A stretch of 64,000 bases of DNA from a virus, in the IMG/VR virus record IMGVR_UViG_3300042311_001128, positions 1-64,000 of that record; one strand, written 5' to 3'. Every line of letters starts with the position of its first letter. The stretch's first letter is position 1. Positions 7,212 to 16,110 of the stretch are shown here, piece after piece. The notes below the pieces were generated by a model that was given only the letters and a program-made list of their open reading frames with translations, was not told the DNA's origin and searched no databases. Made by a program: the position numbers and the translations under genes.

Positions 7212-10103
7212 ATGGTAACACAATCCTCGAACCGTGTCAAGATCGATAAAAACAATCCTTGCCCCCACTGTGGTAAGCCTGATTGGTGCTATATGTACAC
7301 ATCTGAAGACGGCAATTTACTCTCGGTCTGCAACCGAGATCACGAACCCGCACCGGGATGGGAAAAATCTTCTAAATTAGATAATCAGGGCAAGCCAATC
7401 TACTATTTTAAGAAAGAAGTCAAGTTTTCTGGCTATAAAAAAGAAAAAACCCAATATTTTCTTTATCCTCCCCTTGTCAGTGGGGCGAGAATCTGCGTGT
7501 ACCGCAAAGACTATCAAGAAGATGGTGTTTGGAAAAAGGATATTAGACAGAAGCACTCTACAGACGATGGTAAAACTTGGGAGTGGGGCATAGGTGATAT
7601 TGAGTACAAAGATATACCTCTTTACCGTCAAGACCGCCTAGAAAAGGCTATTAAAGAAGGGATCCAGATATTTGTAGTAGAAGGCGAGACTAAGGTAGAG
7701 AAACTAGAATCTCTAGGATTAGTTGCCACTTGTAATATAGGCGGATCAAAAAAATGGCAACCGTCCCACACAGAAGCTTTAAAGGGAGCAAATCTGATTT
7801 TATGCCCTGATCGTGACAAAGGGGGAGTGTCTCACTGCCAGAAAATTTATCAAGATTTCCCCGATGCAAAATGGCTTTATGCCTATCCAGATTCTCCTTT
7901 GTGGAATCATTTACCAGATTCTCAAGGGGTAGATATTCTTAATTGGATTGAAGAAAAGAAGGTAACTCTCGATACATTGTTAACTTCGATAGTTGATAAA
8001 CCAAAAGAAATAAAAGAGAGCAAAGAAAAAGAAACCATAGCAAAAGAAACGATGACTTTCCAAGACCTAATAACAGCTATTGACGGCTGTATTGGTCAAG
8101 ACGAAATTACCCGAACTCAGTGGCAAGAAAAAGTCGATCTGTGGGCAAAAGCCACTGGTAGGAAACCAGCAGAAATACGGAATTTAATCGACATCCGCAA
8201 AACGGAAATAGCGGAAGGTGACGCTATTAAAATAGGATTAGAGGGATTTTTAAAGGGCAAGCATTATCAGCAGAAAGAGATTGATCTTTTTGAGATACTT
8301 CCGAAACCTTTAGCCGAAGCGATTATAAGCCGTGCCAGGACATTAAATCAACCCCCAATTAGATTACTGCATTCTTTATGGCCAATACTAGGAGCTATTT
8401 TAGGAAGTCGGTTTGCAATTAACCTCCGAACTACTGTAAGAGAAAGGGAATGCTGGAAGGAATACCCGATATTCTATTGTGCAGATTTGGGCGGGGTTTC
8501 TACTGGTAAAACTCTCACTCAAAACGAAGTTTGTCGGGTTTTGAAAAGAAAAGATTTAGCCGAGCAGAAAAGAGTTACTAAGGAACAATCCACACTAGAC
8601 GATCTAAAAGCTGCGTGGCAAGAAATGTCAGCATCAGATCGCAAGGCAAACAAAACAAACGCTGAAATCAACCCTCGTCTTTATGAGAAAGAACACTGTC
8701 AGGCGCGTCGGTGGTTTTATGATGAAGGTACTCTTGATGGCATCTTAAAAACGATGTCCTTGCAACCTTCTTGGCAAGGTGGGGTAGTCGTATATGACGA
8801 ATTATCGGGATTTTTTGAAGGATTAAATCAGTACCGATCAGGTGGTAAAGGTAACGACCGGCAACGAGACTTAAGCAACTGGAATGGCCCTATCCGAAAT
8901 ACTTTTGACCGCGTAAACAAAGACAATCGATACTATTTAGATGGGCAAACACTTAATAAATTAGGTGGGATACAAGTCGAGAAACTCAGGAAATATCTTG
9001 ATTTATCTAATGATGTCGATGGGGCAGTTTCTCGGTATCTTTTCTTGCTACACGAACCCCTTGATCCTCGTCCTGGTAAGCCGCCAGAAGACCCTAATTC
9101 TATCGATGAGTGTATCGAAACACTGGTCAATCAAATCAGTGGAATTAGCCTAGAAGCTGATGAAAATGGGATTATCGATCCTTATAATTGCTGGTTTAGC
9201 GAAATCGGAGAAAGTTATGCCTGGGGCATTAAGTATCACTACGAGATACTTATTAAGAAGTATCGAGCGATTAATCCATCATTTGCTTCCTATCTAGGAA
9301 AACAAATGAAGACTTTTTTAAGGCTTACATTAAGCATCCATCTTCTCAATTGGATATTTGATCCAGATAATACTAATCTTTACAGTATTCCTGTACAAAC
9401 AGCCATTAAAGCTGCTAAGATGACCGACTTCTATATCAGTCAATTCTTGACAATTCAAGGAGTTACATCTCAGGATGAGAATCCAGTACAAGGCATTTTA
9501 TCTGAGATATGGGAGATTGTCAAAAGCGCAGGTCAAATCAAACCTCGGGACGTTGCCCAAAAATTCGGCGGGCGTAAAATTAATGGGGAAAAAGTAAATA
9601 CATCTATCGCCCGTACCCTACTTACTCAGCTAGAGCAAGCTGGCTATGGACGATTAGAGGTCAAATCAAGGGGTATGATACTGCACTATCAAGAGCCAAA
9701 AGAATTAGAAACTTTTGAGATAGAAGATTCTCTGGAATATCAATCAGAGATAAAAGAAGAAATTGTTCAAGTTGCCAGTCCCACTTTCACACACCCAAAA
9801 AATGAATCGATCTCTAATTCTGACATAGTAGAAGTTGAATCGGAGCCAGTAATCGATGAGTTATCGGCTGATGGTGTACACATTGATAGCCTTCCTGATC
9901 TTGAGAAAGAAAAGGTGCTAGTGCGGACGGCTGCATCTATAGAGATAGGGGGGCGAATTATCCCACCGAGAGCGGTCGGAAAAGTTACAGAAGTAACTTT
10001 TGATAATCAATGGCTTTTGAGGGTAGAAACTGTTTTAAATGGGTCTGTGATCATTTTTACAATTCCGTTTTCTGATTGCTATTTACAGAATATAAGCACC
10101 TGA
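7212..10103 (+). CDS. replication protein: zinc finger + TOPRIM-like (DUF3854) + DUF3987 ATPase
   Basis: This 963-aa multidomain protein has an N-terminal zinc ribbon (CPHCGKPDWC ... CNRDHEP), a TOPRIM-like part (IFVVEGETKVEKLESLG, then ANLILCPDRDKGG), and a DUF3987-type helicase/ATPase with Walker A GGVSTGKT (near residue 430) and Walker B VVVYDELSGFF. The last ~70 residues form a small beta domain (GRIIPPRAVGKVTEV) resembling an SH3 fold. Such primase-helicase fusions replicate plasmids, satellites and some phages. It is probably the main replication initiator/primase here. A hairpin lies just before it; the start ATG has only a weak ribosome site. The C-terminal charged linker (~830-890) looks disordered. 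Confidence 0.8.
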   Translation: MVTQSSNRVKIDKNNPCPHCGKPDWCYMYTSEDGNLLSVCNRDHEPAPGWEKSSKLDNQGKPIYYFKKEVKFSGYKKEKTQYFLYPPLVSGARICVYRKDYQEDGVWKKDIRQKHSTDDGKTWEWGIGDIEYKDIPLYRQDRLEKAIKEGIQIFVVEGETKVEKLESLGLVATCNIGGSKKWQPSHTEALKGANLILCPDRDKGGVSHCQKIYQDFPDAKWLYAYPDSPLWNHLPDSQGVDILNWIEEKKVTLDTLLTSIVDKPKEIKESKEKETIAKETMTFQDLITAIDGCIGQDEITRTQWQEKVDLWAKATGRKPAEIRNLIDIRKTEIAEGDAIKIGLEGFLKGKHYQQKEIDLFEILPKPLAEAIISRARTLNQPPIRLLHSLWPILGAILGSRFAINLRTTVRERECWKEYPIFYCADLGGVSTGKTLTQNEVCRVLKRKDLAEQKRVTKEQSTLDDLKAAWQEMSASDRKANKTNAEINPRLYEKEHCQARRWFYDEGTLDGILKTMSLQPSWQGGVVVYDELSGFFEGLNQYRSGGKGNDRQRDLSNWNGPIRNTFDRVNKDNRYYLDGQTLNKLGGIQVEKLRKYLDLSNDVDGAVSRYLFLLHEPLDPRPGKPPEDPNSIDECIETLVNQISGISLEADENGIIDPYNCWFSEIGESYAWGIKYHYEILIKKYRAINPSFASYLGKQMKTFLRLTLSIHLLNWIFDPDNTNLYSIPVQTAIKAAKMTDFYISQFLTIQGVTSQDENPVQGILSEIWEIVKSAGQIKPRDVAQKFGGRKINGEKVNTSIARTLLTQLEQAGYGRLEVKSRGMILHYQEPKELETFEIEDSLEYQSEIKEEIVQVASPTFTHPKNESISNSDIVEVESEPVIDELSADGVHIDSLPDLEKEKVLVRTAASIEIGGRIIPPRAVGKVTEVTFDNQWLLRVETVLNGSVIIFTIPFSDCYLQNIST

Positions 10104-10344
10104 TAGGATTGACAATTTTAGGAGTCCCTGATAGGATTGAAGTGCTAGAGTAGCTTGGTAGCTAAAGGCTAAAACGAAGCCTTCAACCGAAAAGGGACTT
10201 AATGCAAAAAATAAAGTTATTTTTTGTTTCAAAACTGAAATTTGCGAATCCACCGAACTTGGCAAAGATTGAGTGAGGGAAGGGCGTTTTGTCAGGAGTA
10301 GATTTAATTAAGTTTTGCGGGTTCAATTCCCGTCTTTAGTACTT
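10104..10344 (+). ncRNA. structured intergenic region ending in a tRNA T-arm-like sequence
   Basis: CCTGATAGGATTGA is directly repeated at 10099 and 10127. AGTCCCT (10123) can pair with AGGGACT (10193), enclosing AGCT-TGGT-AGCT and AAGGCT-AAAACGA-AGCCTT hairpins. At 10315-10340 GCGGG-TTCAATT-CCCGT is a textbook T-arm with a 7-base loop, followed by CTTTAGTA; GCTAAAG at ~10160 could supply the matching acceptor strand. No anticodon arm with a normal loop can be found, so this is a tRNA fragment, a tRNA-like RNA or an attachment-site relic rather than a working tRNA. Confidence 0.35.
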
Positions 10345-10548
10345 ATGATCGGACAATATATTCCCTCCCGATACCCTGAAAAAGTTTATCGTGTTAATTC
10401 CTATGGACAAATCTTTCCTCGGTGCAAACCATTGGGGATTATTAAGACTGCCATAGGAATCTACTACCACTTTGAATCAATTGATCGCCTCACAAAAGGA
10501 GAACATTTTTACTGTTTTCGCAAAGAAGATTTTCAAGAAATCTCTTGA
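10345..10548 (+). CDS. hypothetical protein (67 aa)
   Basis: I use the ATG at 10345, not the upstream one, because the upstream extension (RVQFPSLV) is the translation of a tRNA T-arm. The short protein is beta-rich (YIPSRYPEKVYRVNSYGQIFP) and could be a small SH3/KOW-like domain. Function unknown. Confidence 0.5.
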   Translation: MIGQYIPSRYPEKVYRVNSYGQIFPRCKPLGIIKTAIGIYYHFESIDRLTKGEHFYCFRKEDFQEIS

Positions 10549-10573
10549 CAATTCTAGCAGAATGATATAAGAT
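10545..10573 (+). promoter_or_regulatory. sigma-70-type promoter
   Basis: TTGACA at 10545-10550, 17-base spacer, TAAGAT at 10568-10573. The -35 and next nine bases are identical to those of the promoter at 1326. Confidence 0.75.
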
Positions 10574-10599
10574 TTAAGTAATAGATTGAAGAGGAAATC

Positions 10600-10788
10600 A
10601 TGAAGCTTATCGTAAACATGAGCACTACTGAAATTAGTTATTACGCTAATTTCTATGCCAGACAATATCGAAATTCTAAGCAAGAATCTGGGAAAAATGT
10701 CCAAAAAAAACGTGCCATTTTAGAGTATAAAATTCAGGAGTATAATAAAGTTTTGGAACAACGAGGTTTTAAAAAAGTAAAGGTGTAA
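10600..10788 (+). CDS. hypothetical small basic protein (62 aa)
   Basis: This is the first gene after the 10545 promoter, with ribosome site GAGGAAATC. It is a Lys/Arg- and Tyr-rich helical protein (YANFYARQYRNSKQESGKNVQKK) and may bind nucleic acid. It is not recognised. Confidence 0.55.
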   Translation: MKLIVNMSTTEISYYANFYARQYRNSKQESGKNVQKKRAILEYKIQEYNKVLEQRGFKKVKV

Positions 10789-10790
10789 TT

Positions 10791-10951
10791 ATGGAAAAAA
10801 AGCTAAAGAGGCGTGGAAAAAGTTGGTAGATCAAGATAATATTGATAAAGAAAGAGGAATTATAAGAGGGACAGATGAGCGAGAGTCTGCCAAAAGACTT
10901 AAAGCGCATTTAGATCACTGCAAAAGACACTTAAAGGATTGGAGACAATGA
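10791..10951 (+). pseudogene. small gene frameshifted in an A7 run
   Basis: The ATG at 10791 leads after 12 codons to a stop, but one added A in the run at 10795-10801 would open a 53-codon frame (MEKKAKEAWKKL ... HCKRHLKDWRQ) ending at 10951, where it overlaps the next ATG as ATGA. The downstream frame is clearly coding-like (Lys/Glu helices). Either a real indel, a sequencing error in a homopolymer, or slippage. Confidence 0.55.
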
Positions 10952-11100
10952 GATACACGATCAGGACAATAGATAGAAAAAATAAGCCTTGCAAGATTAA
11001 AGCTTCTATGCACGAAAGCCGATTAATGGCTTATTTAGACGCTTTAAGCCGCAACGGTCATCATGGTATCGTAGTAGAGGAATCAGTAGGTATTTCTTAG
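10948..11100 (+). CDS. small hypothetical protein (50 aa)
   Basis: The frame runs MRYTIRTIDRKNKPCKIKAS ... GIVVEESVGIS. Its ATG overlaps the stop of the preceding frame (ATGA), indicating translational coupling. The beta-helix-beta pattern resembles small phage regulators, but no family is recognised. Confidence 0.5.
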   Translation: MRYTIRTIDRKNKPCKIKASMHESRLMAYLDALSRNGHHGIVVEESVGIS

Positions 11101-11125
11101 TAAATTTACCCAACAGGAGTAACAC

Positions 11126-11488
11126 ATGAACACATGGCAAATAGCGGAAAAGTTATTTAATTTCTGTAAAGAAAAATACCCAGATTTAGACTGGAATTTT
11201 GACTCTGAAAATAATATAATTCAGTGTCCACTTTTTCCTGATGAATTAATAATAGAGGTTTTTCTGGATAGTCCGCTTAAGCGTATTTCATGCGAAGCGT
11301 ATCATGTAGGCACGTTTGAATTGTGGATAAACCCTGACGATAGAGACAATAACTATTCTTATGAGAATCAAATAGCATTTGATTATATTAGAAAGTCAAA
11401 ATCTGATTATTTTGATAACAAATACAGAGAAACTCGAAAAGTAATGCTAGACATTTTTAATTTCATCCTTGATGAGATTCAAGAGTAA
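11126..11488 (+). CDS. hypothetical protein, paralogue family 'TWQIA' member 1 (120 aa)
   Basis: It starts MNTWQIAEKLFNFCKEKYP, and the next gene starts MDTWQIAWKILKFCREQHP; both end in MLxIFNFILDEIQE. They share identical upstream DNA around the ribosome site (GGAGTAACACATG), so they arose by duplication. The layout is an N-terminal helix, central beta sheet with an HVGTFELWIN segment, and C-terminal helix. Function unknown. Confidence 0.65.
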   Translation: MNTWQIAEKLFNFCKEKYPDLDWNFDSENNIIQCPLFPDELIIEVFLDSPLKRISCEAYHVGTFELWINPDDRDNNYSYENQIAFDYIRKSKSDYFDNKYRETRKVMLDIFNFILDEIQE

Positions 11489-11501
11489 ATAGGAGTAACA
11501 C

Positions 11502-11876
11502 ATGGACACATGGCAAATAGCTTGGAAAATATTAAAATTTTGCAGGGAACAACACCCAAATCTAAGATGGGACATCAAATCTGTAAGAAAAGACTCAACA
11601 TATATTTATGGATCAGATTCTTTTATTGAATTAACATTAAGGGTTCACAAAGAATGCGAATTTGAATATATTTTAGGTTCTTCTAAAATATCACCTCCTA
11701 TGCTCTGGCTAGGCACGTTTCACGTTTGGATGAATTTTGAAAAAGATAGTGACATAGATTTTACTCTTTATGAGACAGACAAAACATGGAACGAAAAAGA
11801 TTGGGTATTATCCAAACAATCTCGAAAAATAATGTTAAATATTTTTAACTTTATTCTCGATGAAATCCAAGAGTAA
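11502..11876 (+). CDS. hypothetical protein, paralogue family 'TWQIA' member 2 (124 aa)
   Basis: This is a tandem paralogue of the previous gene with the same start (TWQIA), centre (LGTFHVWMN) and C-terminus (NIFNFILDEIQE). Two more distant relatives follow at 12243 and 12724, making a four-gene family expansion typical of fast-evolving phage accessory proteins. Function unknown. Confidence 0.65.
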   Translation: MDTWQIAWKILKFCREQHPNLRWDIKSVRKDSTYIYGSDSFIELTLRVHKECEFEYILGSSKISPPMLWLGTFHVWMNFEKDSDIDFTLYETDKTWNEKDWVLSKQSRKIMLNIFNFILDEIQE

Positions 11877-11899
11877 AAACATTACTAAGAGTTAAAATA

Positions 11900-12232
11900 A
11901 TGGCGACAAACAAAGAGTTAGGACTTCCGCCTAAAGGAACGTATCCAGCTAAGGTAATTGAAGTTATCGATAATTTTAAAGTAGTAATAAACCGTGGTAA
12001 ATTAAATTGTATCCGAATAGATACTTCTCATTTAGTTTATTCGATTACAAACAAGCCAATATACGACCCGATAACTAGCGACTTCATTGGTCATCGTATT
12101 CTTTATAAAGGGTCAGGAATGATTATTTCTGTTGAAGAAAATACCTCTATTATTCAAGCTTGCAATAATTCTCGATACGACTGCAAGGAATTTGTCAATG
12201 TTTGTGTCGGCGATTTAGTTATTTGTATTTGA
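11900..12232 (+). CDS. hypothetical beta-rich protein (110 aa)
   Basis: The sequence KGTYPAKVIEVIDNFKVVINRGKLNCI suggests an OB- or KOW-like beta barrel. It ends with CVGDLVICI. The ribosome site is weak. It sits inside the TWQIA family cluster but is unrelated to it. Function unknown. Confidence 0.6.
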   Translation: MATNKELGLPPKGTYPAKVIEVIDNFKVVINRGKLNCIRIDTSHLVYSITNKPIYDPITSDFIGHRILYKGSGMIISVEENTSIIQACNNSRYDCKEFVNVCVGDLVICI

Positions 12233-12242
12233 GGTAATAACA

Positions 12243-12718
12243 ATGAAACTATTAAAAAAGCGTCACTTAAAGAAATCTCTGATTTCTTTAAAAAAACTTT
12301 TGAGCAGATGAGTATCTCCAAATACGATGCAGTGAACATCTCAGAGTGGGATACAGTCGCAGACGACAAATGTATTCGTTTAATAGGAACTTTGGTAATT
12401 AAAGAAGATTATCTCTACAAAACTTATGGTAAGTTAATAAAAAACAAAAAGTATGAAGTTTTGATTGAATGTCGAGAAATTTCGACTGAATATCAATTGA
12501 TAAACAAATGCTTTGAAAAAATCACAATAGAAGGTACGTTAGGCGGGTCTTTGGTTGTCCTGCATTGGAACTACAGTCTTGACAGAAACAATGAAACCTC
12601 AAGATATAATCTTTATCCAAGCGGAAACAAAGAAGAGTTCAATATTTTGATTCCAGAAGCAACAAAGATAATGGAAACTATTTTAGGTTTTATCAAAACA
12701 ATTAAAGCTGAGGATTAA
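12243..12718 (+). pseudogene. TWQIA-family member 3, apparently frameshifted at its start
   Basis: An intact 136-codon frame runs from an internal ATG at 12308, but the same frame is open back to 12233 and encodes LKEISDFFKKTF, matching LKQIEVFCRETF of the next gene. The only upstream ATG with the right position (12243) is one base out of frame; adding one A to the A6 run near 12255 would join them (MKLLKKASLKEI...). So either the gene starts at 12308 without its first helix, or a homopolymer indel interrupts it. The C-terminus (IPEATKIMETILGFIKTI) is like its neighbours. Confidence 0.55.
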
Positions 12719-12723
12719 CGCTA

Positions 12724-13194
12724 ATGAACAAAACAGAAGCATTAAAACAAATTGAGGTTTTTTGTAGAGAAACTTTTAGCCATTCTAATTACTCAGAATG
12801 GCAAATAAAGACAGAAGACGGATTTTTCTATCTACAGGGAACACTGGAAATTTTTTATCAAAGTCTAACTCAATGTCAATACAAGGTGTGGATTGAATAT
12901 CAAAATAAATATTCTAAAAAATTAATAGTTACAGTAGAAGCTTGTTCAGCTTTAGAGTATAATTCTGTACCTTATCTTAGTTGGGTTGAAATAAAATCAA
13001 ACAGAAAAAAAATACAGGGAGATGGTAAACACTTGGATATTTTACTACCAGAAACAAAACAAATAATAAAACCTATTTTAGACTTTATCAAAAATGAAAT
13101 ACAAATCTATTTTGATTTGTCTAAAAAGGTTACAAAAAATAGTTGCTTACAATTGATTATAGATTTTATTAAAACCAAAATAAATCTGAAATAA
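12724..13194 (+). CDS. hypothetical protein, TWQIA-family member 4 (156 aa)
   Basis: N-terminal helix (EALKQIEVFCRETF), central beta segment (YKVWIEYQNKY) and C-terminal helix (LPETKQIIKPILDFIK) match the preceding gene; a 35-residue Lys-rich tail is extra. It ends four bases before the helicase gene. Function unknown. Confidence 0.6.
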   Translation: MNKTEALKQIEVFCRETFSHSNYSEWQIKTEDGFFYLQGTLEIFYQSLTQCQYKVWIEYQNKYSKKLIVTVEACSALEYNSVPYLSWVEIKSNRKKIQGDGKHLDILLPETKQIIKPILDFIKNEIQIYFDLSKKVTKNSCLQLIIDFIKTKINLK

Positions 13195-13198
13195 AAAC

Positions 13199-15040
13199 AT
13201 GACACTAGCAACACAAACACAAACACTTTTTGCACCGACTAAACTACAAATTCAATTAAGAGATGACCAAAAAGCTCTTAAAAGAGAACTGTATGACGCT
13301 CTAAAAATCTACAAAAGAGCCTTAGTCGTTGCTCCTTGCGGATGGGGTAAAACAGTATTTTTGTGTCAAATAATCTACGACGCTACTGTAAAAAGGCAGC
13401 GACGGACTTTAATCGTAGTGCCTTTTACGGTACTTATTGAGCAAACCCTAGAAACTCTAGGAAAATTTGGACTATCTGCTGGGGTAATTGCTGGTAACTA
13501 CAAAGAAGATAGAAACCAATTAGTACAAATTGCGACAACTCAAACCTTATCTAGAGGACGAGATATTACTTGGTTTAATCCCGAAGTAATACTAGCCGAT
13601 GAAGTTCATCTATCAGCTTACTGCCAATGGTTTAAAGATAGCTTTCCCAATCTTAAAAACGGTAAGCAAACAACCTCAATCAAAGACATTCGTGACGAAT
13701 TAGCAGTATTAGGTATCGCTGTAGAAAGAGAAGACATAGAGCCTTACAAAATTACTTTTGAGGAAGCTAAAGAAAAATGCAAGCACCTTAGCCTGGTTCA
13801 CGCTGAATCAAAAGAAATCTTACAAGAAATAAACTCGGCATGGGAAGTAATTCGTAAGCAACAGCACCTTTTTTCGGGGAAAACCCTACCAGTAGATAAT
13901 CGTCTCGTAATTGGTCTAACAGCAACCCCGTGGCGGTTATCGAAACGTGAAGAGCTAGGAGATATTTTTGAGGTTCAGGTAACTGGACCCACTCCAAAAG
14001 AAATGATCGAACGTGGCGCGCTTGTCGGTTGTGTTTACTTTGGAACTAAAAATAAAATTAATACTAAAGGAGTAAAAATTAATGGCGGTGACTTTGATGC
14101 TAGTCAGTTAGAGATTCGTTGTCTTGAGGCGGTAAAATCAACAGTTTCCGAGTATCGCAGGCTCGGTCAAGGGAGACAATTTGTTTGTTTTGCTGCGGGT
14201 GTGGAACACGCTAAAAGCCTCTGTACAGAATTTAATGAGAGGGGTGTTCCCACGGCTGTTATTACAGCCGAAACACCAGAGCAGGAAAGAAGAGAAATAT
14301 TTAGAAAGGTAGCTGAATTGAGATTGCGGGGGATTGTAAATATTAATACCTGCGGGATAGGATTTAACTTACCCGCAATTTCTTGCATAATTCATGCCAG
14401 ACCGACAAAAAGCAAAACTCTTTATATTCAAATGACCGGTCGCGGTCAACGGCTTTGTAGCTGGTTAGATAAAGTTGATTGTCTTGTTTTAGATCAGGCG
14501 GGGAATGTTGAAATCAATACTGATAAAACTGGACACGGATTTATCGAGGATGTAAAGTATCCTCAACTTTCTACGTCTTCTGATACCCAAAAAGGGCAAG
14601 CTCCGACTAAAGAGTGCGAAAATTGCAATAAAATAACCTACGCTTCCGCTCGTATTTGTCCCCATTGTGGACATGAATTTCCAACAAAAGAAAAAAAACA
14701 AATCGCCAACGAAAGACTAGAGATCATGATTCACGACAAAGATAGGGAATTATACCTAGCCTACAAGTACGCTCTCAGACAAGCTTACAAAAAAGGTGAG
14801 CATATTGAAAGTGTCCGGGGATGGATGATAAAAACATTTAAAAATCCTAGACTAAGCAAAGACTGGATGCCCCCTAAATCTTGGAAGTTACACGCAATCT
14901 TCAAAAAAGACTATAATGAAAATGACTTGAATAATTACGAGGCTTACTTGAAAAGTCTTTGCAAAATTGAAAACAATAACTGGGTAAAAGCTAAGATGGC
15001 AGAGGAATTTGGAGATGGCTGGGACAATATTCGGCTCTAA
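13199..15040 (+). CDS. superfamily 2 DEAD/DEAH-type helicase with zinc ribbon
   Basis: This 613-aa protein has helicase motif I APCGWGKT (residues ~45-52), motif II ADEVH, GLTATPWR as motif III, and motif VI QMTGRGQRL, in the right order, followed by a Cys4 zinc ribbon (CENC ... CPHCGHEF) near residue 475 and a basic C-terminal domain. This is the layout of phage and plasmid UvsW/RecQ-like repair or replication helicases. It lies at the end of the replication block; its 3' end overlaps the start of the first tail gene by 26 bases. Confidence 0.85.
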   Translation: MTLATQTQTLFAPTKLQIQLRDDQKALKRELYDALKIYKRALVVAPCGWGKTVFLCQIIYDATVKRQRRTLIVVPFTVLIEQTLETLGKFGLSAGVIAGNYKEDRNQLVQIATTQTLSRGRDITWFNPEVILADEVHLSAYCQWFKDSFPNLKNGKQTTSIKDIRDELAVLGIAVEREDIEPYKITFEEAKEKCKHLSLVHAESKEILQEINSAWEVIRKQQHLFSGKTLPVDNRLVIGLTATPWRLSKREELGDIFEVQVTGPTPKEMIERGALVGCVYFGTKNKINTKGVKINGGDFDASQLEIRCLEAVKSTVSEYRRLGQGRQFVCFAAGVEHAKSLCTEFNERGVPTAVITAETPEQERREIFRKVAELRLRGIVNINTCGIGFNLPAISCIIHARPTKSKTLYIQMTGRGQRLCSWLDKVDCLVLDQAGNVEINTDKTGHGFIEDVKYPQLSTSSDTQKGQAPTKECENCNKITYASARICPHCGHEFPTKEKKQIANERLEIMIHDKDRELYLAYKYALRQAYKKGEHIESVRGWMIKTFKNPRLSKDWMPPKSWKLHAIFKKDYNENDLNNYEAYLKSLCKIENNNWVKAKMAEEFGDGWDNIRL

Positions 15041-15941
15041 TGGATTATTACTGGCATCTTCCCAGGAATACAAAGAACAAATAGCGAACGAGCTATTTAG
15101 ACTTATTTCTATAGGCTCCGCGCCTATTCTTTCCCGTACCCTTACCACACCCCCAATTCCTCAAAATATAGATAGCTACTATATTGTCCCCGCAGGAGCT
15201 ACTGGGGCATGGGTGGGAAAGACTAATCAGATAGCTTATCCCGTAATTGGCTTGAATGGATTGCCTACAGGAACTTGGAAATTCTGGCAGCCTTTTATCG
15301 GACTAACAGTTTTTCTTGTTTCTGGAGGAGCAGTAGTTTTTAATGGCTCAGATTGGCAAGCAACATTCACGGGGGATATGCTTATCGCTGATTACGGGGG
15401 ATCATCGTTCGGGACAGTGGCTAGATCTGATGAAATTGTAGGGAATCCTAGTAATGATACTTTCTACGGGAAAGAATCAGGAAATAAAGGATTCTTCGGT
15501 TTCTTCTCAAAAGTTTTATCGACTTCATTGCCGGCTTTAAATATAACTACTGGTGGCGCAATAACTGCTACTGATAATATTTTACAGGCTTTTGGCAAAC
15601 TCCAAAATCAAATTAATAGTATTAACGATAATACCGAACAATATTCTGGGGACATAGAATCTCCTATTGTTCAAACTTATCCTCTTGATTTCGCTTTATT
15701 AAGAGGGTATAATATCCTAAGCTTTAGTGCCGTAACTGAATCTGGTACAGCTACTATATTGGTTAGGATTAATGGAATAAATATTCCTGGATTGAATAAT
15801 TTATCTATTACTTCTACTCGATTAACCGTTTCTGTGACAACAGAAAATTTTGTTAACATAGGAAACAGGTTAGAACTTGTTGTTTCTGCTGTTAATAACC
15901 CTAAGCATTTATTTTTTACTATAGGGAGAAAATATGTCTAG
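15015..15941 (+). CDS. DUF2793-containing tail/whisker protein
   Basis: The DUF2793 signature PQNIDSYYIVPAGATGAW followed by W.FWQPF.G occupies residues ~45-95. In phages this domain is found in tail-tip or fibre proteins that bind host surfaces. The C-terminal half is beta-rich and may form a trimeric or jelly-roll module. I chose ATG 15015, with GAGG ten bases upstream, over the TTG two codons earlier. It opens the tail-tip module. Confidence 0.65.
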   Translation: MAGTIFGSNGLLLASSQEYKEQIANELFRLISIGSAPILSRTLTTPPIPQNIDSYYIVPAGATGAWVGKTNQIAYPVIGLNGLPTGTWKFWQPFIGLTVFLVSGGAVVFNGSDWQATFTGDMLIADYGGSSFGTVARSDEIVGNPSNDTFYGKESGNKGFFGFFSKVLSTSLPALNITTGGAITATDNILQAFGKLQNQINSINDNTEQYSGDIESPIVQTYPLDFALLRGYNILSFSAVTESGTATILVRINGINIPGLNNLSITSTRLTVSVTTENFVNIGNRLELVVSAVNNPKHLFFTIGRKYV

Positions 15942-16110
15942 ATGGTTATTTTTTCCTTTTCTTAATCCTTTTATTCCTGACGGCAAATTTACTTATTGCA
16001 AACTAAGCAATGCTACAATTAGTAATATGCGCCCATTAGGCAACGTAAATGGTACTTTTCTTTATTGCGCTTTTGACCTTAATAACTCAGGATTCGACCG
16101 AACACCATGA
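15934..16110 (+). CDS. small tail-module protein carrying the NGxFxYC repeat (58 aa)
   Basis: The protein holds two copies of a peptide unit, DGKFTYCKLSN and NGTFLYCAFDLNNSGFDRTP. The last 46 bases are identical to the 3' end of the gene at 16981, and a third relative of the unit opens the gene at 17775. It overlaps its neighbours at both ends (start inside the DUF2793 gene, ATGA with the next). It may be a spread of a duplicated segment rather than an independent protein. Confidence 0.55.
   Translation: MSRWLFFPFLNPFIPDGKFTYCKLSNATISNMRPLGNVNGTFLYCAFDLNNSGFDRTP

Noticed and set aside
10315-10344. Start of the 10345 gene at the upstream ATG
   Set aside because: The extra residues (RVQFPSLV) are translated T-arm sequence, a common artefact.
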